64,000 nucleotides of DNA from Proteus terrae subsp. cibarius (GCF_011045835.1 NZ_CP047349.1:186001-250000); one strand, 5' to 3'; numbered from the stretch's first letter, positions 1 to 11,470 are shown. The notes: generated by a model from the letters alone, not told the origin. Translations and numbers: made by a program.

Positions 1-630
1 TTAATTAACAATATTCAATTTACGCCTGCTGATGAGAAAAAATTAGTTAATGATCAACTGAAACTCATTGCGGAAACATCAAAAGAAGCGAGTCAATTAT
101 TAAATGAGTATATTGCTTTTGCTAATAAGAGAGCATCTGCTCATCTTAATGATGAAGTGATAACTGCTTGGGCAACTAGAACTCAATCAATGAAAGCACT
201 AGTTAAACGCCAAGAAATGGCGGCTCAATCTGCGTATCAACGACAAGTTAACTTATTAGAGCAATCAATCAAAGTAGCTGAGAAACAAGGTATTTCTCAA
301 AAACAAACATCGATTGCAATTGATGAGTTACCAGATTCTAAATTGTTTCTGTTAGGTGTTCCTCTGTTGCAATCACAGCTAGAAACTTTAGTGGCAACAG
401 GTGCTGATTTTGATAGTGATTATGATCAAAATACGGCAATGTTAGCGACCCTTGCTGTGGGCGCAAAATTACAAGATAACTTCCAAACTTACCGTTTTCT
501 ACGTACTCCTGAAGATCCTGTGAAACGTGATAGTCCTCGTCGTGCATTTATGATGGTACTTTGGGGCGCTATTGGTGTTTTAGCGGGTGCAGGTGTTGCA
601 TTAGTAAGACGCAGTTCATTAAAAAAATAA
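1..630 (+). CDS. wzzE: ECA polysaccharide chain-length regulator WzzE, 3' part
   Basis: The frame is open from base 1, so the N-terminal part lies outside the window. WzzE is an inner-membrane co-polymerase that works with WzyE to set the modal length of enterobacterial common antigen chains. The visible 209 residues are mostly helical and charged, as expected for the periplasmic coiled-coil domain. They end in a hydrophobic segment (about MVLWGAIGVLAGAGVALV) followed by a short basic tail, the usual C-terminal membrane helix and cytoplasmic end of Wzz proteins. Its place just before wecB is that of E. coli wzzE. The assignment rests on this architecture plus synteny. Confidence 0.9.
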   Translation, partial: LINNIQFTPADEKKLVNDQLKLIAETSKEASQLLNEYIAFANKRASAHLNDEVITAWATRTQSMKALVKRQEMAAQSAYQRQVNLLEQSIKVAEKQGISQKQTSIAIDELPDSKLFLLGVPLLQSQLETLVATGADFDSDYDQNTAMLATLAVGAKLQDNFQTYRFLRTPEDPVKRDSPRRAFMMVLWGAIGVLAGAGVALVRRSSLKK

Positions 631-640
631 TAATTAAATT

Positions 641-689
641 TTGTCATTAATGACAATAACGAGACATCAGGTGTTTCGGCACCTGATGT
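641..689 (+). other. Two inverted repeats between wzzE and wecB
   Basis: The 126-base gap holds a perfect 16-base palindrome (TTGTCATTAATGACAA, 641-656) and a hairpin with a 10-bp stem (664-673 paired with 680-689, loop TTTCGG). No T-tract follows, so neither looks like a normal intrinsic terminator. They sit inside what should be one ECA transcript and could be RNA stability or processing elements, an attenuator or protein sites. Only the base pairing is seen directly. Confidence 0.55.
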
Positions 690-756
690 ACTAAGTATAA
701 GGGCATATTGCTTTCCCAAAAATAAGCGATATAACAATGAAAAAAAGAGAGCCACT

Positions 757-1887
757 GTGAAAGTGTTGACTGTTTTTGGCACACGCCCTGAAGCGATAAA
801 AATGGCACCTTTAGTGCACGCTTTAGCAAATGATGATTCGTTTGAAGCGAAGGTATGTGTTACGGCCCAACATCGAGAAATGCTTGATCAGGTATTAAAT
901 CTTTTTGAGATCAAACCAGATTACGATCTCAATATTATGAAACCAGGACAAGATTTAACGGATATTACCTGTCGTATTTTAGAAGGGTTAAAACCAGTAT
1001 TAGCGTCATTTCAACCTGATGTTGTTTTGGTACATGGTGATACAACAACGACCATGGCAGCAAGTTTAGCCGCATTCTATCAACGAATTCCTGTTGGCCA
1101 TGTGGAAGCTGGGTTACGTACTGGCAATCTTTATTCCCCTTGGCCTGAAGAGGCAAACCGTACTATTGCAGGGCATCTTGCAATGTATCACTTTGCACCA
1201 ACAGAAACTGCAAAATTAAATTTGGTGCGAGAAGCGGTTGCGGATAAAAATATTTTTGTCACAGGAAATACGGTAATTGATGCGTTGTTTTGGGTAAGTG
1301 ACAGAGTGATGGGCAATCAAACACTCTTAAATGAGCTTGCTGTAAACTATCCATTTATTCAGCCTGATAAGAAAATGATCTTGGTAACAGGGCATCGTCG
1401 AGAAAGTTTTGGTGGTGGTTTTGAACGTATCTGCCAAGCTTTAGCTGAAATTGCATTAGCACACCCAGATGTAGAAGTTGTCTATCCTGTTCACTTAAAT
1501 CCTAATGTGAGTGAACCGGTTCAACGTATCCTTCATGGTATTGATAATATTAAATTAATACAGCCACAAGATTATCTCCCATTCGTTTATTTAATGAATC
1601 ATGCTTACCTTATTTTGACCGATTCTGGTGGAATTCAAGAAGAAGCCCCTTCATTAGGTAAGCCAGTTCTTGTAATGCGAGACACAACGGAGCGCCCAGA
1701 AGCTGTTGAAGCGGGCTCTGTTCGCTTAGTGGGAACAGATACTAAACGTATTGTTAGCGAAGTAACCTCTTTATTGACAGACGAAAACGCGTATCACCAA
1801 ATGAGTAAGGCGACAAACCCTTATGGTGATGGTCATGCCTGCCAACGTATTCTTGAAGCATTGAAAAAAAATCAGGTGACATTATGA
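757..1887 (+). CDS. wecB: UDP-N-acetylglucosamine 2-epimerase (non-hydrolysing)
   Basis: WecB interconverts UDP-GlcNAc and UDP-ManNAc, the first step towards the ManNAcA residue of ECA, in the cytoplasm. The 376-residue protein matches the family length and opens with the signature [19 protein letters not shown]. Further along are [25 protein letters not shown] and the C-terminal [17 protein letters not shown] nucleotide-binding segment. The start is GTG, as in E. coli, behind a weak AGAG. Its TGA overlaps the ATG of wecC by four bases, so the two are probably translationally coupled. Confidence 0.97.
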   Translation: MKVLTVFGTRPEAIKMAPLVHALANDDSFEAKVCVTAQHREMLDQVLNLFEIKPDYDLNIMKPGQDLTDITCRILEGLKPVLASFQPDVVLVHGDTTTTMAASLAAFYQRIPVGHVEAGLRTGNLYSPWPEEANRTIAGHLAMYHFAPTETAKLNLVREAVADKNIFVTGNTVIDALFWVSDRVMGNQTLLNELAVNYPFIQPDKKMILVTGHRRESFGGGFERICQALAEIALAHPDVEVVYPVHLNPNVSEPVQRILHGIDNIKLIQPQDYLPFVYLMNHAYLILTDSGGIQEEAPSLGKPVLVMRDTTERPEAVEAGSVRLVGTDTKRIVSEVTSLLTDENAYHQMSKATNPYGDGHACQRILEALKKNQVTL

Positions 1888-3146
1888 GTTTTGAAACTAT
1901 TTCTGTTATCGGCCTCGGCTACATTGGTTTACCTACAGCGGCAGCTTTTGCCTCTCGTAAAAAAAGCGTCATCGGTGTTGATGTTAATCAGCATGCAGTT
2001 GATACGATAAATAAAGGTCAAATTCACATTGTTGAGCCTGATCTTGATAAAGTCGTTAAACAAGCGGTTGAAGAAGGCCATTTAAAAGCCTATACCACGC
2101 CACAGCCAGCAGATGCTTACCTTATTGCTGTACCTACACCATTTAAAGGTGAGCATGAGCCTGATTTGGCTTATGTTGAAGCAGCAGCACGCTCTATCGC
2201 ACCTGTATTGAAAAAAGGTGATCTTATTATTCTAGAATCAACCTCACCAGTTGGCTCTACTGAAAAAATGGCTGAGTGGTTAGCGGAAGCTCGCCCAGAC
2301 TTAACATTCCCTCATCAACAAGGTGAAGATGCTGATATCGATGTAGCTTACTGTCCTGAGCGTGTATTACCGGGTCAAGTGATGATTGAACTTATCCGCA
2401 ATGACCGTGTTGTGGGTGGTATGAATCGTAAATCATCAGAGCGTGCAAGCGAGTTATACAAAATCTTCCTTGAAGGTGAATGTGTTATTACTAATGCACG
2501 TACCGCAGAAATGTGTAAGCTAACTGAAAATAGTTTCCGTGATGTTAATATTGCGTTTGCTAACGAATTATCACTGATTTGTGCTGACCAAGATATCAAT
2601 GTGTGGGAGCTAATTAGTTTGGCGAACCGCCATCCTCGCGTCAACATTTTACAACCAGGCCCAGGCGTTGGCGGGCATTGTATTGCCGTTGACCCTTGGT
2701 TTATCGTGTCACAAAATCCAAAACAATCTCGTTTAATTCACACTGCCCGTTTGGTCAATGATGGCAAACCAGTGTGGGTTATCGATCAAGTTAAAGCCGC
2801 TGTTGCTGATTGCCTTACTGAAACAGGTAAACGTGCAAACGAAATTAAGATTGCCTGCTTTGGTTTAGCTTTTAAGCCTAATATCGATGACTTACGTGAA
2901 AGCCCAGCAATGAATATCACTAAACAAGTCGCTGATTGGCACAGTGGTACGACATTCGCAGTTGAACCTAATATTCATGAATTACCAACAAAATTGAAAG
3001 GGATCACAGAATTAGTATCAATAGAGCAAGCATTGAAAGATGCGGATATTGTCTTAATGTTAGTTGATCATCAACAGTTTAAAGCGATCCCCGGTAGTAA
3101 AGTTACTCAAAAATGGATTGTAGATACTAAAGGAGTATGGCGTTGA
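1884..3146 (+). CDS. wecC: UDP-N-acetyl-D-mannosamine dehydrogenase
   Basis: WecC oxidises UDP-ManNAc twice with NAD+ to UDP-ManNAcA, the donor used by WecG. The 420-residue protein shows an N-terminal Rossmann motif ([13 protein letters not shown], residues 8-20), the central helical dimer region, and the catalytic cysteine in [14 protein letters not shown] (Cys266). A C-terminal UDP-binding domain includes [19 protein letters not shown]. It starts within wecB (ATGA overlap), and its stop overlaps the probable TTG start of rffG. Confidence 0.97.
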   Translation: MSFETISVIGLGYIGLPTAAAFASRKKSVIGVDVNQHAVDTINKGQIHIVEPDLDKVVKQAVEEGHLKAYTTPQPADAYLIAVPTPFKGEHEPDLAYVEAAARSIAPVLKKGDLIILESTSPVGSTEKMAEWLAEARPDLTFPHQQGEDADIDVAYCPERVLPGQVMIELIRNDRVVGGMNRKSSERASELYKIFLEGECVITNARTAEMCKLTENSFRDVNIAFANELSLICADQDINVWELISLANRHPRVNILQPGPGVGGHCIAVDPWFIVSQNPKQSRLIHTARLVNDGKPVWVIDQVKAAVADCLTETGKRANEIKIACFGLAFKPNIDDLRESPAMNITKQVADWHSGTTFAVEPNIHELPTKLKGITELVSIEQALKDADIVLMLVDHQQFKAIPGSKVTQKWIVDTKGVWR

Positions 3147-4210
3147 AACGCATTCTAGTTACAGGTGGAGCCGGTTTTATCGGCTCTGCTGTTGTTCGAC
3201 ATATTATTGATAACACCAATGATAGCGTTGTTGTGGTGGATAAACTGACTTATGCCGGTAATTTAGAGTCATTAGCAACCGTAGCTGACAGTGAACGCTA
3301 TGCCTTTGAGCAAGTCGATATCTGTGATAGAGCTGAGCTTGATCGCTTATTTGCTCAATATCAACCAGATGTTGTTATGCACTTAGCGGCAGAAAGCCAT
3401 GTTGACCGTTCTATCGATGGCCCCGCTGCATTTATTGAAACCAATATTGTGGGTACTTACACCTTATTGGAAGCAGCTCGCCATTTTTGGCAAGTGCTAC
3501 CTGAAGAGAAGAAAACGGCATTTCGTTTCCACCATATTTCAACAGATGAAGTGTATGGCGATTTAGAAGGTACAGATGATTTCTTTACTGAAACTACGCC
3601 TTATGCACCAAGTAGCCCATATTCTGCGTCTAAAGCTTCAAGTGACCATTTAGTTCGTGCTTGGTTGCGTACTTACGGTTTACCAACTGTGATCACGAAC
3701 TGCTCGAATAACTACGGCCCTTACCATTTTCCTGAAAAGTTAATCCCATTAATTATCTTAAATGCGATTTCAGGAAAACCATTACCTGTTTATGGTAAAG
3801 GTGAACAGATCCGTGATTGGCTCTATGTTGAAGATCATGCTCGTGCCCTCTATTTAGTCGCAACAACAGCAACACCGGGTAAAACTTACAATATTGGTGG
3901 ACACAATGAGCGTCGCAATATTGATGTTGTTAAAACGATTTGTGCGCTGTTAGAAGAGTTATATCCAGCAAAACCAGAAGGTGTTGCTCAGTATGTCGAT
4001 CTCATCACTTATGTGAAAGACAGACCAGGTCATGACCTGCGCTATGCAATTGATGCAGCGAAAATTGAAGCTGAATTAGGTTGGAAACCAGAAGAGACAT
4101 TTGAATCTGGCATTCGTAAAACTGTTTTGTGGTATTTAAATAACGAAACTTGGTGGAAACGAGTGTTAGATGGCTCTTATGCAGGTGAACGTCTAGGGCT
4201 TGGGAACTGA
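3143..4210 (+). CDS. rffG: dTDP-glucose 4,6-dehydratase
   Basis: RffG converts dTDP-glucose to dTDP-4-keto-6-deoxyglucose, the precursor of the dTDP-Fuc4NAc used for ECA. It is a short-chain dehydrogenase/reductase fold protein with an N-terminal TGGAGFIGS loop, the catalytic STDEVYG segment and YSASK (Tyr-x-x-x-Lys). I place the start at TTG 3143 instead of ATG 3137. The AGGAG at 3131-3135 is one base from the ATG but seven from the TTG, the TTG overlaps the wecC stop as TTGA, and the resulting 355 residues and MKRILVTGG start fit the family. The ATG cannot be excluded and adds only two residues. Confidence 0.95.
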   Translation: MKRILVTGGAGFIGSAVVRHIIDNTNDSVVVVDKLTYAGNLESLATVADSERYAFEQVDICDRAELDRLFAQYQPDVVMHLAAESHVDRSIDGPAAFIETNIVGTYTLLEAARHFWQVLPEEKKTAFRFHHISTDEVYGDLEGTDDFFTETTPYAPSSPYSASKASSDHLVRAWLRTYGLPTVITNCSNNYGPYHFPEKLIPLIILNAISGKPLPVYGKGEQIRDWLYVEDHARALYLVATTATPGKTYNIGGHNERRNIDVVKTICALLEELYPAKPEGVAQYVDLITYVKDRPGHDLRYAIDAAKIEAELGWKPEETFESGIRKTVLWYLNNETWWKRVLDGSYAGERLGLGN

Positions 4211-4231
4211 TTAAGTAAAGAAGGATAAATG

Positions 4232-5113
4232 ATGAAAGGTATTATTTTAGCGGGTGGCTCGGGTACACGACTGCATCCGATAACCAAAGGGGTATCGAAG
4301 CAATTATTGCCTATCTATGATAAACCCATGATCTATTATCCGCTTTCAGTTCTGATGCTCGCTGGTATTCGAGATATTTTGATCATTACAACACCAGATG
4401 ATATGACCTCATTTCAGCGTTTATTGGGTGATGGTTCTGCATTTGGTGTTCATCTTCAATATAAAATTCAGCCATCTCCTGATGGCTTAGCCCAAGCCTT
4501 TATTTTGGGTGAGGAATTTATTGGTGATGATCATTGCTGTTTAGTTTTAGGCGATAATATCTATTTTGGTCAAGGGTTTAGTCCAAAACTGAAACAAGTT
4601 GCACAACGTGAACGTGGTGCAACAGTCTTTGGTTATCAAGTTATGGATCCTGAACGATTTGGTGTTGTTGAATTTGACGATGATTTTAAAGTGTTATCGA
4701 TTGAAGAAAAACCAGAACAACCTAAATCTAATTGGGCTGTCACGGGGCTGTATTTCTACGATAACCGAGTGGTTGATTTTGCCAAACGAGTCAAACCTTC
4801 GATTCGTGGTGAATTAGAAATTACGTCGATTAATCAGATGTATCTTGAATGTGGTGAGCTTAATGTTGAACTACTCGGGCGTGGTTTTGCATGGTTAGAT
4901 ACCGGAACTCACGATAGTTTAATTGAAGCCAGTACCTTTGTTCAAACTGTTGAAAAACGCCAAGGATTTAAAGTGGCGTGTCTTGAAGAGATTGCTTGGC
5001 GTAATGGTTGGCTCAGTGATGATCAAGTAAGAGAAAGCGCAAAATCACTGTCTAAAACCGGTTATGGTCGCTATTTATTGGATTTATTACATGTCCGTCC
5101 TCGCCAATATTAA
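4232..5113 (+). CDS. rffH: Glucose-1-phosphate thymidylyltransferase
   Basis: RffH makes dTDP-glucose from dTTP and glucose-1-phosphate, feeding RffG. The nucleotidyltransferase signature [11 protein letters not shown], then [17 protein letters not shown] and [11 protein letters not shown] (Mg2+ and sugar site), is complete; the protein has 293 residues. Two ATGs are adjacent (4229 and 4232); AAGGA at 4221-4225 is better spaced from the second, which gives the usual [11 protein letters not shown] start. The 3' end overlaps wecD by 23 bases. In other bacteria the paralogue is rmlA/rfbA; the ECA context favours rffH. Confidence 0.95.
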   Translation: MKGIILAGGSGTRLHPITKGVSKQLLPIYDKPMIYYPLSVLMLAGIRDILIITTPDDMTSFQRLLGDGSAFGVHLQYKIQPSPDGLAQAFILGEEFIGDDHCCLVLGDNIYFGQGFSPKLKQVAQRERGATVFGYQVMDPERFGVVEFDDDFKVLSIEEKPEQPKSNWAVTGLYFYDNRVVDFAKRVKPSIRGELEITSINQMYLECGELNVELLGRGFAWLDTGTHDSLIEASTFVQTVEKRQGFKVACLEEIAWRNGWLSDDQVRESAKSLSKTGYGRYLLDLLHVRPRQY

Positions 5114-5804
5114 TTATCTTGAGTGGGAAAGTGAGTATTTTTCCCTCAAAACAGGGCGTCTTGAGTTTGATACACAAGCGCCCGTGTTAACAGACGAACA
5201 GCTTGATGTTTTTGCTGTGGTTCAAGCAAAAGTCGCATCTCATGAGCTTTCTCTCATCGATAAACTTAGCCAATTAGGTTTTCAATTTGCGGAAGGTGAA
5301 ATTGATTTTAAACTTTCAATTGGCACAGAAAATGCTTGTAAGAAAACGACGGAATATTGTTTTAGAAAAGCCAATGAAGATGATATCGATTTATTGATGG
5401 CAACGGCTTCAGAGGCTTTTGTACAAAGTCGTTTTAGAACACCTTGGTATCAAGAAGGTGATAGCAGTCGTTTTTATGCATTATGGGTTAAAAAAGCGGT
5501 GTTAGGCACATTCGATGATATTTGCTTACTGACTTATGATGCTGAAAATAATGTCAGTGGTTTTGTCACTTTACGCCGTCTATCTGAAAATGAAGCAAGA
5601 GTGGGATTACTAGCGGTAATGCCCAACAGAATAGGACAAGGCATTGGTAAACAACTGATGTCGGCCGCGAAGTTTTGGTGTCAACAACAAGGTGTTTCGA
5701 CCTTATATGTTGCAACACAGATCAGCAATATTGCAGCTTCGCGTTTATACACACACAGTGGGGGCCTAATAGAGAGCACCACTTATTGGTTATACAGGGG
5801 ATAA
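5091..5804 (+). CDS. wecD: dTDP-4-amino-4,6-dideoxygalactose N-acetyltransferase
   Basis: WecD (RffC) acetylates dTDP-4-amino-4,6-dideoxygalactose with acetyl-CoA to give dTDP-Fuc4NAc. It is a GNAT-family protein: the N-terminal half is divergent, while the C-terminal half has [20 protein letters not shown], an R/Q-x-x-G-x-G/A acetyl-CoA loop, and ends in STTYWLYRG as in the family. I use ATG 5091 (237 residues, [14 protein letters not shown]), which overlaps the rffH 3' end. A longer frame from 5064 would add residues lying wholly inside rffH with no family counterpart. Confidence 0.92.
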   Translation: MSVLANINYLEWESEYFSLKTGRLEFDTQAPVLTDEQLDVFAVVQAKVASHELSLIDKLSQLGFQFAEGEIDFKLSIGTENACKKTTEYCFRKANEDDIDLLMATASEAFVQSRFRTPWYQEGDSSRFYALWVKKAVLGTFDDICLLTYDAENNVSGFVTLRRLSENEARVGLLAVMPNRIGQGIGKQLMSAAKFWCQQQGVSTLYVATQISNIAASRLYTHSGGLIESTTYWLYRG

Positions 5805-5805
5805 T

Positions 5806-6936
5806 ATGATTCCGTTTAATAAACCACCGGTTGTCGGCACAGAATTAGAATATATGAAACAAGCTATGGAAAGTGGCAAGCTCTGTGGTGATGGCAATTT
5901 CACAAAGAAATGTGAAAAGTGGTTAGAAGAACAATTTCATTGTCATAAAACGCTGTTAACACCATCTTGTACAGCATCGCTTGAAATGGCTGCTATCTTA
6001 TTAGATATCAAGCCTGGCGATGAAGTCATTATGCCAAGTTTTACCTTTGTTTCGACCTCTAATGCGTTTGTATTACGTGGCGCAACCATTGTTTTCGTCG
6101 ACATTCGTCCAGATACCATGAATATCGATGAAACAAAAATTGAAGCGGCAATCACAGATAAAACCCGCGCTATTGTTCCCGTTCATTACGCAGGTGTTGC
6201 GTGTGAAATGGATACGATTATGGCGATTGCGAAAAAACATAATCTGTTTGTTATTGAGGATGCTGCACAAGGTGTCATGTCAACTTACAAGGGTAAGGCT
6301 CTTGGCACAATTGGTCATATTGGATGCTATAGCTTCCATGAAACTAAAAACTACTCATCAGGCGGTGAGGGTGGTGCAACGCTGATTAACGATCCTGATT
6401 TAATCAATCGCGCAGAAGTTATCCGTGAAAAAGGTACCAATCGTAGCCAGTTTTTCCGTGGTCAGGTAGATAAATATACTTGGCGTGATATTGGTTCTAG
6501 TTACTTGATGTCAGACTTACAAGCAGCTTATTTATGGGCTCAACTTGAAGAAGCTGAAAAAATTAATGAGCGTCGTTTAGCATTTTGGCAGATTTACTAT
6601 GATGCATTGACTCCATTAGCGGAAAAAGGCTTATTAGCGCTTCCAGTCGTTCCTGAAGGTTTAGAACACAATGCGCACATGTTCTATATCAAACTGAAAG
6701 ATATCGAGCAACGTACCGCATTTAATGACTACATGAAAGAACACGGCGTTTTAACAGTGTTCCACTATGTGTCATTACATACCAGCCCAGCAGGTATGAA
6801 GTTTGGCCGCTTTGATGGTGAAGATATTTTCACAACGCAAGAAAGTGAGCGTTTAGTACGTTTACCTATGTTCTATAACATGACAGAAGAAGAACAGCAG
6901 ACTGTTATTGGCCATATCCGCGACTTCTTTGCTTAA
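5806..6936 (+). CDS. wecE: dTDP-4-amino-4,6-dideoxygalactose transaminase
   Basis: WecE (RffA) is a PLP-dependent sugar aminotransferase that moves an amino group from glutamate to dTDP-4-keto-6-deoxyglucose. The 376-residue protein is of DegT/DnrJ/EryC1 type. The PLP lysine is Lys181 in SFHETKNYSSGGEGG, preceded by EDAAQG, which holds the aspartate that contacts the PLP ring nitrogen. The start lies one base after wecD, behind GGGGAT. Confidence 0.97.
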   Translation: MIPFNKPPVVGTELEYMKQAMESGKLCGDGNFTKKCEKWLEEQFHCHKTLLTPSCTASLEMAAILLDIKPGDEVIMPSFTFVSTSNAFVLRGATIVFVDIRPDTMNIDETKIEAAITDKTRAIVPVHYAGVACEMDTIMAIAKKHNLFVIEDAAQGVMSTYKGKALGTIGHIGCYSFHETKNYSSGGEGGATLINDPDLINRAEVIREKGTNRSQFFRGQVDKYTWRDIGSSYLMSDLQAAYLWAQLEEAEKINERRLAFWQIYYDALTPLAEKGLLALPVVPEGLEHNAHMFYIKLKDIEQRTAFNDYMKEHGVLTVFHYVSLHTSPAGMKFGRFDGEDIFTTQESERLVRLPMFYNMTEEEQQTVIGHIRDFFA

Positions 6937-6938
6937 TT

Positions 6939-8195
6939 ATGTCGTTAGCCAAAGCATCAATTTGGACAGCCGGATCAACCCTGATAAAAATCGGGGCTGG
7001 TCTGCTTGTCGTCAAGTTACTTGCAGTCTCTTTTGGGCCAACAGGGGTCGGGTTAGCAGGTAACTTTCGTCAATTAATCACCGTACTAGGTGTCTTATCT
7101 GGTGCGGGTATTTTTAATGGTGTGACAAAATTAATCGCACAATATCAAGATGATGATATTCAACGCAAAAAAGTGTTGGGTACTTCATCATCCATGATTT
7201 TGCTGTTTTCTACACTATTAGCTATTTTATTTCTTCTTTTTTCTGCTCCCATTAGCCAAGTGCTATTTGGTGATGGTTATCATCAATATCAGGATATTGT
7301 AAGAGCCGTTGCTTTTATTCAAATGGGGATAGCATATAGCAACTATTTTCTTGCCATCTTAAAAGGTTATCGTGATGCGGCAGGTAATGCCTTATCAGTG
7401 ATTGCTGGTAGCATTATTGGTGTTGTTGCTTATTATTTGTGCTATTTATTTGCGGGTTATCACGGTGCATTAATTGGACTTGCATTAGTACCTGCACTTA
7501 TTTTATTTCCTGCTACATTTTTAGTAGCAAAGCGTAAGCGCTTCGCTTTAAGCGAGCTTAAACCTCATTGGGATAAGGCGATAGCAGGTCATCTTGGTAA
7601 GTTTACCATTATGGCGATATTAACATCGATTACATTACCCGTTGCTTATATCATGATGCGTAACTTACTTGCTGAGCACTATAGCTGGGAAGACGTAGGG
7701 ATTTGGCAAGGAGTGACCAGTATTTCAGATGCTTATTTGCAATTTATTACCGCATCTTTTTCTGTTTATTTATTGCCAACACTCTCTCGATTAACGCAAA
7801 AGAGTGATATTACCAAAGAGATCGTTAAATCACTGAAGTTTGTATTACCTGCAGTAGCCGTTGCGAGTTTTATGGTGTGGTTATTACGTGATTTTGCGAT
7901 TTGGTTACTGTTTTCAGATAAATTTGTCGCTATGCGTGATTTATTTGCATGGCAGCTTGTTGGCGATGTTTTAAAAGTAGGCGCTTATGTCTTTGGTTAT
8001 CTGGTCATCGCAAAAGCGGCATTACGTTTTTATATCCTTACAGAAGTAAGTCAGTTTGCCCTATTGACGCTATTTTCGCGTTGGCTTATTCCTGAGCATG
8101 GTGCATTAGGTGCCGCTCAAGCCTACATGGCAACGTATATTATTTACTTCCTTCTCTGTAGTTCTGTTTTCGTGATTTATTGCAGGCGCAAATGA
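6939..8195 (+). CDS. wzxE: ECA lipid III flippase
   Basis: WzxE translocates undecaprenyl-PP-GlcNAc-ManNAcA-Fuc4NAc (lipid III) across the inner membrane. The 418 residues are strongly hydrophobic throughout, with about twelve membrane segments and the MOP/MATE-like polysaccharide transporter composition. The start MSLAKASIWTAGSTLIKIGAGLL is typical. It follows wecE by two bases and has no clear SD, suggesting translation coupled to wecE. It overlaps wecF by ATGA. Confidence 0.95.
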   Translation: MSLAKASIWTAGSTLIKIGAGLLVVKLLAVSFGPTGVGLAGNFRQLITVLGVLSGAGIFNGVTKLIAQYQDDDIQRKKVLGTSSSMILLFSTLLAILFLLFSAPISQVLFGDGYHQYQDIVRAVAFIQMGIAYSNYFLAILKGYRDAAGNALSVIAGSIIGVVAYYLCYLFAGYHGALIGLALVPALILFPATFLVAKRKRFALSELKPHWDKAIAGHLGKFTIMAILTSITLPVAYIMMRNLLAEHYSWEDVGIWQGVTSISDAYLQFITASFSVYLLPTLSRLTQKSDITKEIVKSLKFVLPAVAVASFMVWLLRDFAIWLLFSDKFVAMRDLFAWQLVGDVLKVGAYVFGYLVIAKAALRFYILTEVSQFALLTLFSRWLIPEHGALGAAQAYMATYIIYFLLCSSVFVIYCRRK

Positions 8196-9277
8196 CAACT
8201 TTGATTTACGTACTAGGTTCAGACATTGTGCATCATAACAACACAATGTTACGGTTTTTTAACGACCACCTCGTGACTGAGGCGGGGTTAACGTATAAAC
8301 CTCGTTTTATCGTTGCCAGTAAAAATACTTCACTGCAAGAAAGCTACCCAGCTTTAGATATTGAGTGTTTAGCTGATAAAAAGCAGGTTGCACAGAGAGT
8401 GGTCACATTGGCCAAAGCCGATACTCACCAACGATTCCTTTTTTTAGGTCAGTTTAATGCGCCTATTTGGCTGGCATTATTAACTGGCAAGATCAAACGT
8501 CATCAATTTTGGTGGCATATTTGGGGTGCTGATTTATATCAGGATTCTAAACAGTTAAAATTTAAACTCTTCTATCTTCTTCGTAAACTCGCTCAAAAAC
8601 GTGTGGGTCGAGTATTTGGTACACGAGGGGATCTGAATTACTTCGCACAATTTAACGTTAATATTCCAGCCAATTTGCTCTATTTCCCAACAAGAATGGA
8701 TCCTGCGCTTACGGTGACAGAAAAAGCGCCTATTGATGAAAAACAGATCACCATTATTGTGGGTAATTCAGGGGATAGATCGAATCGCCATATTGAAGCT
8801 TTACAGGCAATTGCCGAGCAATATGGAACGCGAGCAAAAGTGATTATTCCAATGGGATATCCTGAAAATAATCACGTTTATATTAATGAAGTAGCCCAAG
8901 CAGCTAGCCAATTGCTTCCCTATAATCAGGTTGAAATATTACGTGACAAATTGGCATTTGATGATTATCTCGCGTTATTGAAAACATGTGACTTAGGCTA
9001 TTTTATTTTCCACCGTCAACAAGGTATTGGCACGCTTTGTCTGCTTATTCAATTTGCGATCCCTTTTGTTATTAGTCGTCAAAATCCATTTTGGCAGGAC
9101 TTAACTGAGCAAAGTGTTCCTGTTTTTTTCTCAGGGGACAAATTAGATGTTGCGCTGATTGAAGAGGCTAAACGTCAATTGCTGATGCTTGATCGTCAAA
9201 ATATTGCCTTCTTTGCGCCTAACTTCACGGATGGTTGGAAAGAGTTAATTGAGATGAGTACAGGAGAGCCGCAATGA
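8192..9277 (+). CDS. wecF: dTDP-Fuc4NAc:lipid II Fuc4NAc transferase
   Basis: WecF (RffT) adds the third sugar, Fuc4NAc, to lipid II at the cytoplasmic face of the membrane. The protein (361 residues) begins [23 protein letters not shown], as in this family, and carries [11 protein letters not shown] and a C-terminal [22 protein letters not shown] donor-site region. ATG 8192 overlaps the wzxE stop as ATGA and is preferred to an upstream in-frame TTG at 8180. Confidence 0.94.
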   Translation: MTTLIYVLGSDIVHHNNTMLRFFNDHLVTEAGLTYKPRFIVASKNTSLQESYPALDIECLADKKQVAQRVVTLAKADTHQRFLFLGQFNAPIWLALLTGKIKRHQFWWHIWGADLYQDSKQLKFKLFYLLRKLAQKRVGRVFGTRGDLNYFAQFNVNIPANLLYFPTRMDPALTVTEKAPIDEKQITIIVGNSGDRSNRHIEALQAIAEQYGTRAKVIIPMGYPENNHVYINEVAQAASQLLPYNQVEILRDKLAFDDYLALLKTCDLGYFIFHRQQGIGTLCLLIQFAIPFVISRQNPFWQDLTEQSVPVFFSGDKLDVALIEEAKRQLLMLDRQNIAFFAPNFTDGWKELIEMSTGEPQ

Positions 9278-10641
9278 CATTGGCGGAACTGGGTGGCTTA
9301 GCACTTGTTTATTTTATCTCTTTAAGTTTTATTTTATTGCTGACTTATCAAGAGTTTCGTCGAGTTCGCTTTAATTTTAATGTTTTTTTCTCAATGCTCT
9401 ATCTGTTGACCTTTTATTTTGGTTTCCCGCTGACTTGTATGTTGGTATTCCAATTTGATGTCGCAGTTGTACCCGTTGATTCATTATTATACGCGCTATT
9501 AGCCTCTACCAGCTTCTATGCCATTTATTATGTAACCTATAAGGTAAGACTGAGAAAAGCGGTTGACGGCCCTTCTAGGTCTCTATTTACGATGAATAGA
9601 GTAGAAACCAACCTTACTTGGATTTTATTGGCATTAATTGCGTTTGTAACTGTGGGAATTTTCTTTCTACAAAATGGCTTTTTACTCTTTAAGCTTAAAA
9701 CGTATAGCCAAATTTTTTCAAGCCAAGTGTCAGGTGTTGCGCTTAAGCGCTTTTTCTATTTCTTTATCCCAGCAATGCTGGTGGTTTATTTCTTAAAACC
9801 CACTCAACAACGATGGATTTTCTTCCTTTGTGCAACGGTGGGTTTTGGGATCTTAACCTATATTATCGTGGGTGGAACCCGCGCTAATATCATCATCGCT
9901 TTTGCGCTGTTTTTGTTTATCGGTATTGTCCGTGGCTGGATAACCTTATGGATGCTGGTTGCCGCAGGGGTTATGAGTATTGTTGGAATGTTCTGGTTGG
10001 CATTAAAACGCTATGGCCTTGATGTGAGTGGTGCAGAGGCATTCTATACTTTCTTATACCTCACTCGTGATACGTTCTCTCCTTGGGAAAATCTAGCTTT
10101 ATTACTTAATAATTATGACAAGATTGAGTTTCAAGGACTTGCACCGATTATTCGTGATTTTTATGTCTTTATTCCTTCTTGGGTATGGCCAGAACGCCCA
10201 GATGTCGTGCTGAATTCAGCAAACTACTTTACATGGGAAGTGCTTAATTATCATGCGGGTCTTGCTATTTCGCCGACCTTAATAGGCTCTCTGGTTGTTA
10301 TGGGGGGCATTGCCTTCATCCCATTGGGCGCGATTGTTGTAGGACTGATTATTAAGTGGTTTGATTGGCTATATCAGCAAGGGCTCAATGAAAGCAATCG
10401 TTATAAATCGGCTATTTTGCAAGCTTTTTGCTTTGGGGCTATTTTTAATATGATTGTTTTGGCACGAGAAGGTGTTGATTCTTTCGTTTCTCGCGTTGTG
10501 TTTTTCTGTTTAATTTTTGGTTTATGTTTGGTGGTTGCCAAACTGCTTTATTGGTTATTTGAAAGCGCGGGATTAGTGCGTAATTACGTGACTCGTCAAA
10601 TACAAAGTGAACCTCGTTGTTTAGAGAAAAAGGAAAAGTAA
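9274..10641 (+). CDS. wzyE: ECA polymerase
   Basis: WzyE polymerises ECA trisaccharide repeats on the periplasmic side of the inner membrane together with WzzE. The 455-residue protein is very hydrophobic, with about ten or more membrane helices and a large periplasmic loop around [20 protein letters not shown], a region conserved in WzyE. It starts with an ATGA overlap with wecF and ends with a TAATG overlap with wecG. Polymerases diverge quickly, so the call leans on position, length and topology. Confidence 0.93.
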   Translation: MTLAELGGLALVYFISLSFILLLTYQEFRRVRFNFNVFFSMLYLLTFYFGFPLTCMLVFQFDVAVVPVDSLLYALLASTSFYAIYYVTYKVRLRKAVDGPSRSLFTMNRVETNLTWILLALIAFVTVGIFFLQNGFLLFKLKTYSQIFSSQVSGVALKRFFYFFIPAMLVVYFLKPTQQRWIFFLCATVGFGILTYIIVGGTRANIIIAFALFLFIGIVRGWITLWMLVAAGVMSIVGMFWLALKRYGLDVSGAEAFYTFLYLTRDTFSPWENLALLLNNYDKIEFQGLAPIIRDFYVFIPSWVWPERPDVVLNSANYFTWEVLNYHAGLAISPTLIGSLVVMGGIAFIPLGAIVVGLIIKWFDWLYQQGLNESNRYKSAILQAFCFGAIFNMIVLAREGVDSFVSRVVFFCLIFGLCLVVAKLLYWLFESAGLVRNYVTRQIQSEPRCLEKKEK

Positions 10642-11378
10642 TGGGATCCAATTCAATTCCGAAGTATTCAATCCGCGGACATAATATCTGGGGATTTCGC
10701 GATATGGCTCATTTTCTGGATTATCTCTATGAAGGAGCACAAATAAAAAATGGCTCTCTGATTGCCATTAATGCAGAAAAAATTCTCACAGCAGAAACAG
10801 ACTCAGCACTTAATGAATTACTCAATGAAGCTGATTATCTTTATGCGGATGGTATTAGTGTGGTGCGAGGTATTCGTCGTAAATACCCTGATGCAGCGGT
10901 TTCTCGTATTGCTGGTGCGGATTTATGGGAAGCGTTGATGGAAAGAGCGGGTAAAGAGGGAACTCCTGTCTTTCTTGTTGGTGGTAAACCTGAAATTCTT
11001 TCTCAAACCGAAGATAAGCTTAAAGCACAGTGGAATGTAAATATTGTAGGTAGCCAGAACGGTTATTTTACGCCACAAGATAGAGAGGCGTTATTTGAGC
11101 GTATAAAGGCCTCTGGTGCGAAGATAGTAACTATTGCCATGGGATCACCTAAGCAAGAGTTATTTATTCGTGCATGTCGTGAAATTTACCCTGATGCTTT
11201 ATACATGGGTGTTGGTGGAACTTATGACGTATTTACAGGCCATGTTAAAAGAGCACCGAAAGCATGGCAAAATCTTGGATTAGAGTGGTTATATCGTTTG
11301 TTATCACAACCAAGCCGAATTAAGCGTCAATTTAAGCTGTTAAAATTCGTTGGGTATTACTATTCCAATAAATTGTAA
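10641..11378 (+). CDS. wecG: UDP-ManNAcA transferase (lipid II synthase)
   Basis: WecG (RffM) transfers ManNAcA from UDP-ManNAcA to lipid I. It belongs to the WecG/TagA/CpsF glycosyltransferase family: [39 protein letters not shown] and the C-terminal GSPKQELF and [18 protein letters not shown] are all visible. ATG 10641 (245 residues) shares its A with the wzyE stop and has AGGA seven bases upstream; the longer frame from 10617 lies in wzyE. It is the last ECA gene here. E. coli has yifK next; here the tRNA operon follows directly. Confidence 0.95.
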   Translation: MGSNSIPKYSIRGHNIWGFRDMAHFLDYLYEGAQIKNGSLIAINAEKILTAETDSALNELLNEADYLYADGISVVRGIRRKYPDAAVSRIAGADLWEALMERAGKEGTPVFLVGGKPEILSQTEDKLKAQWNVNIVGSQNGYFTPQDREALFERIKASGAKIVTIAMGSPKQELFIRACREIYPDALYMGVGGTYDVFTGHVKRAPKAWQNLGLEWLYRLLSQPSRIKRQFKLLKFVGYYYSNKL

Positions 11379-11470
11379 TAGGGATTGCCTCTTTTTTTGT
11401 TAGGTGTGACTGAGTAAATGATTTATTCACGCTTTTATCTAGCATCTTTATTGTTTAATTATTATACTGA

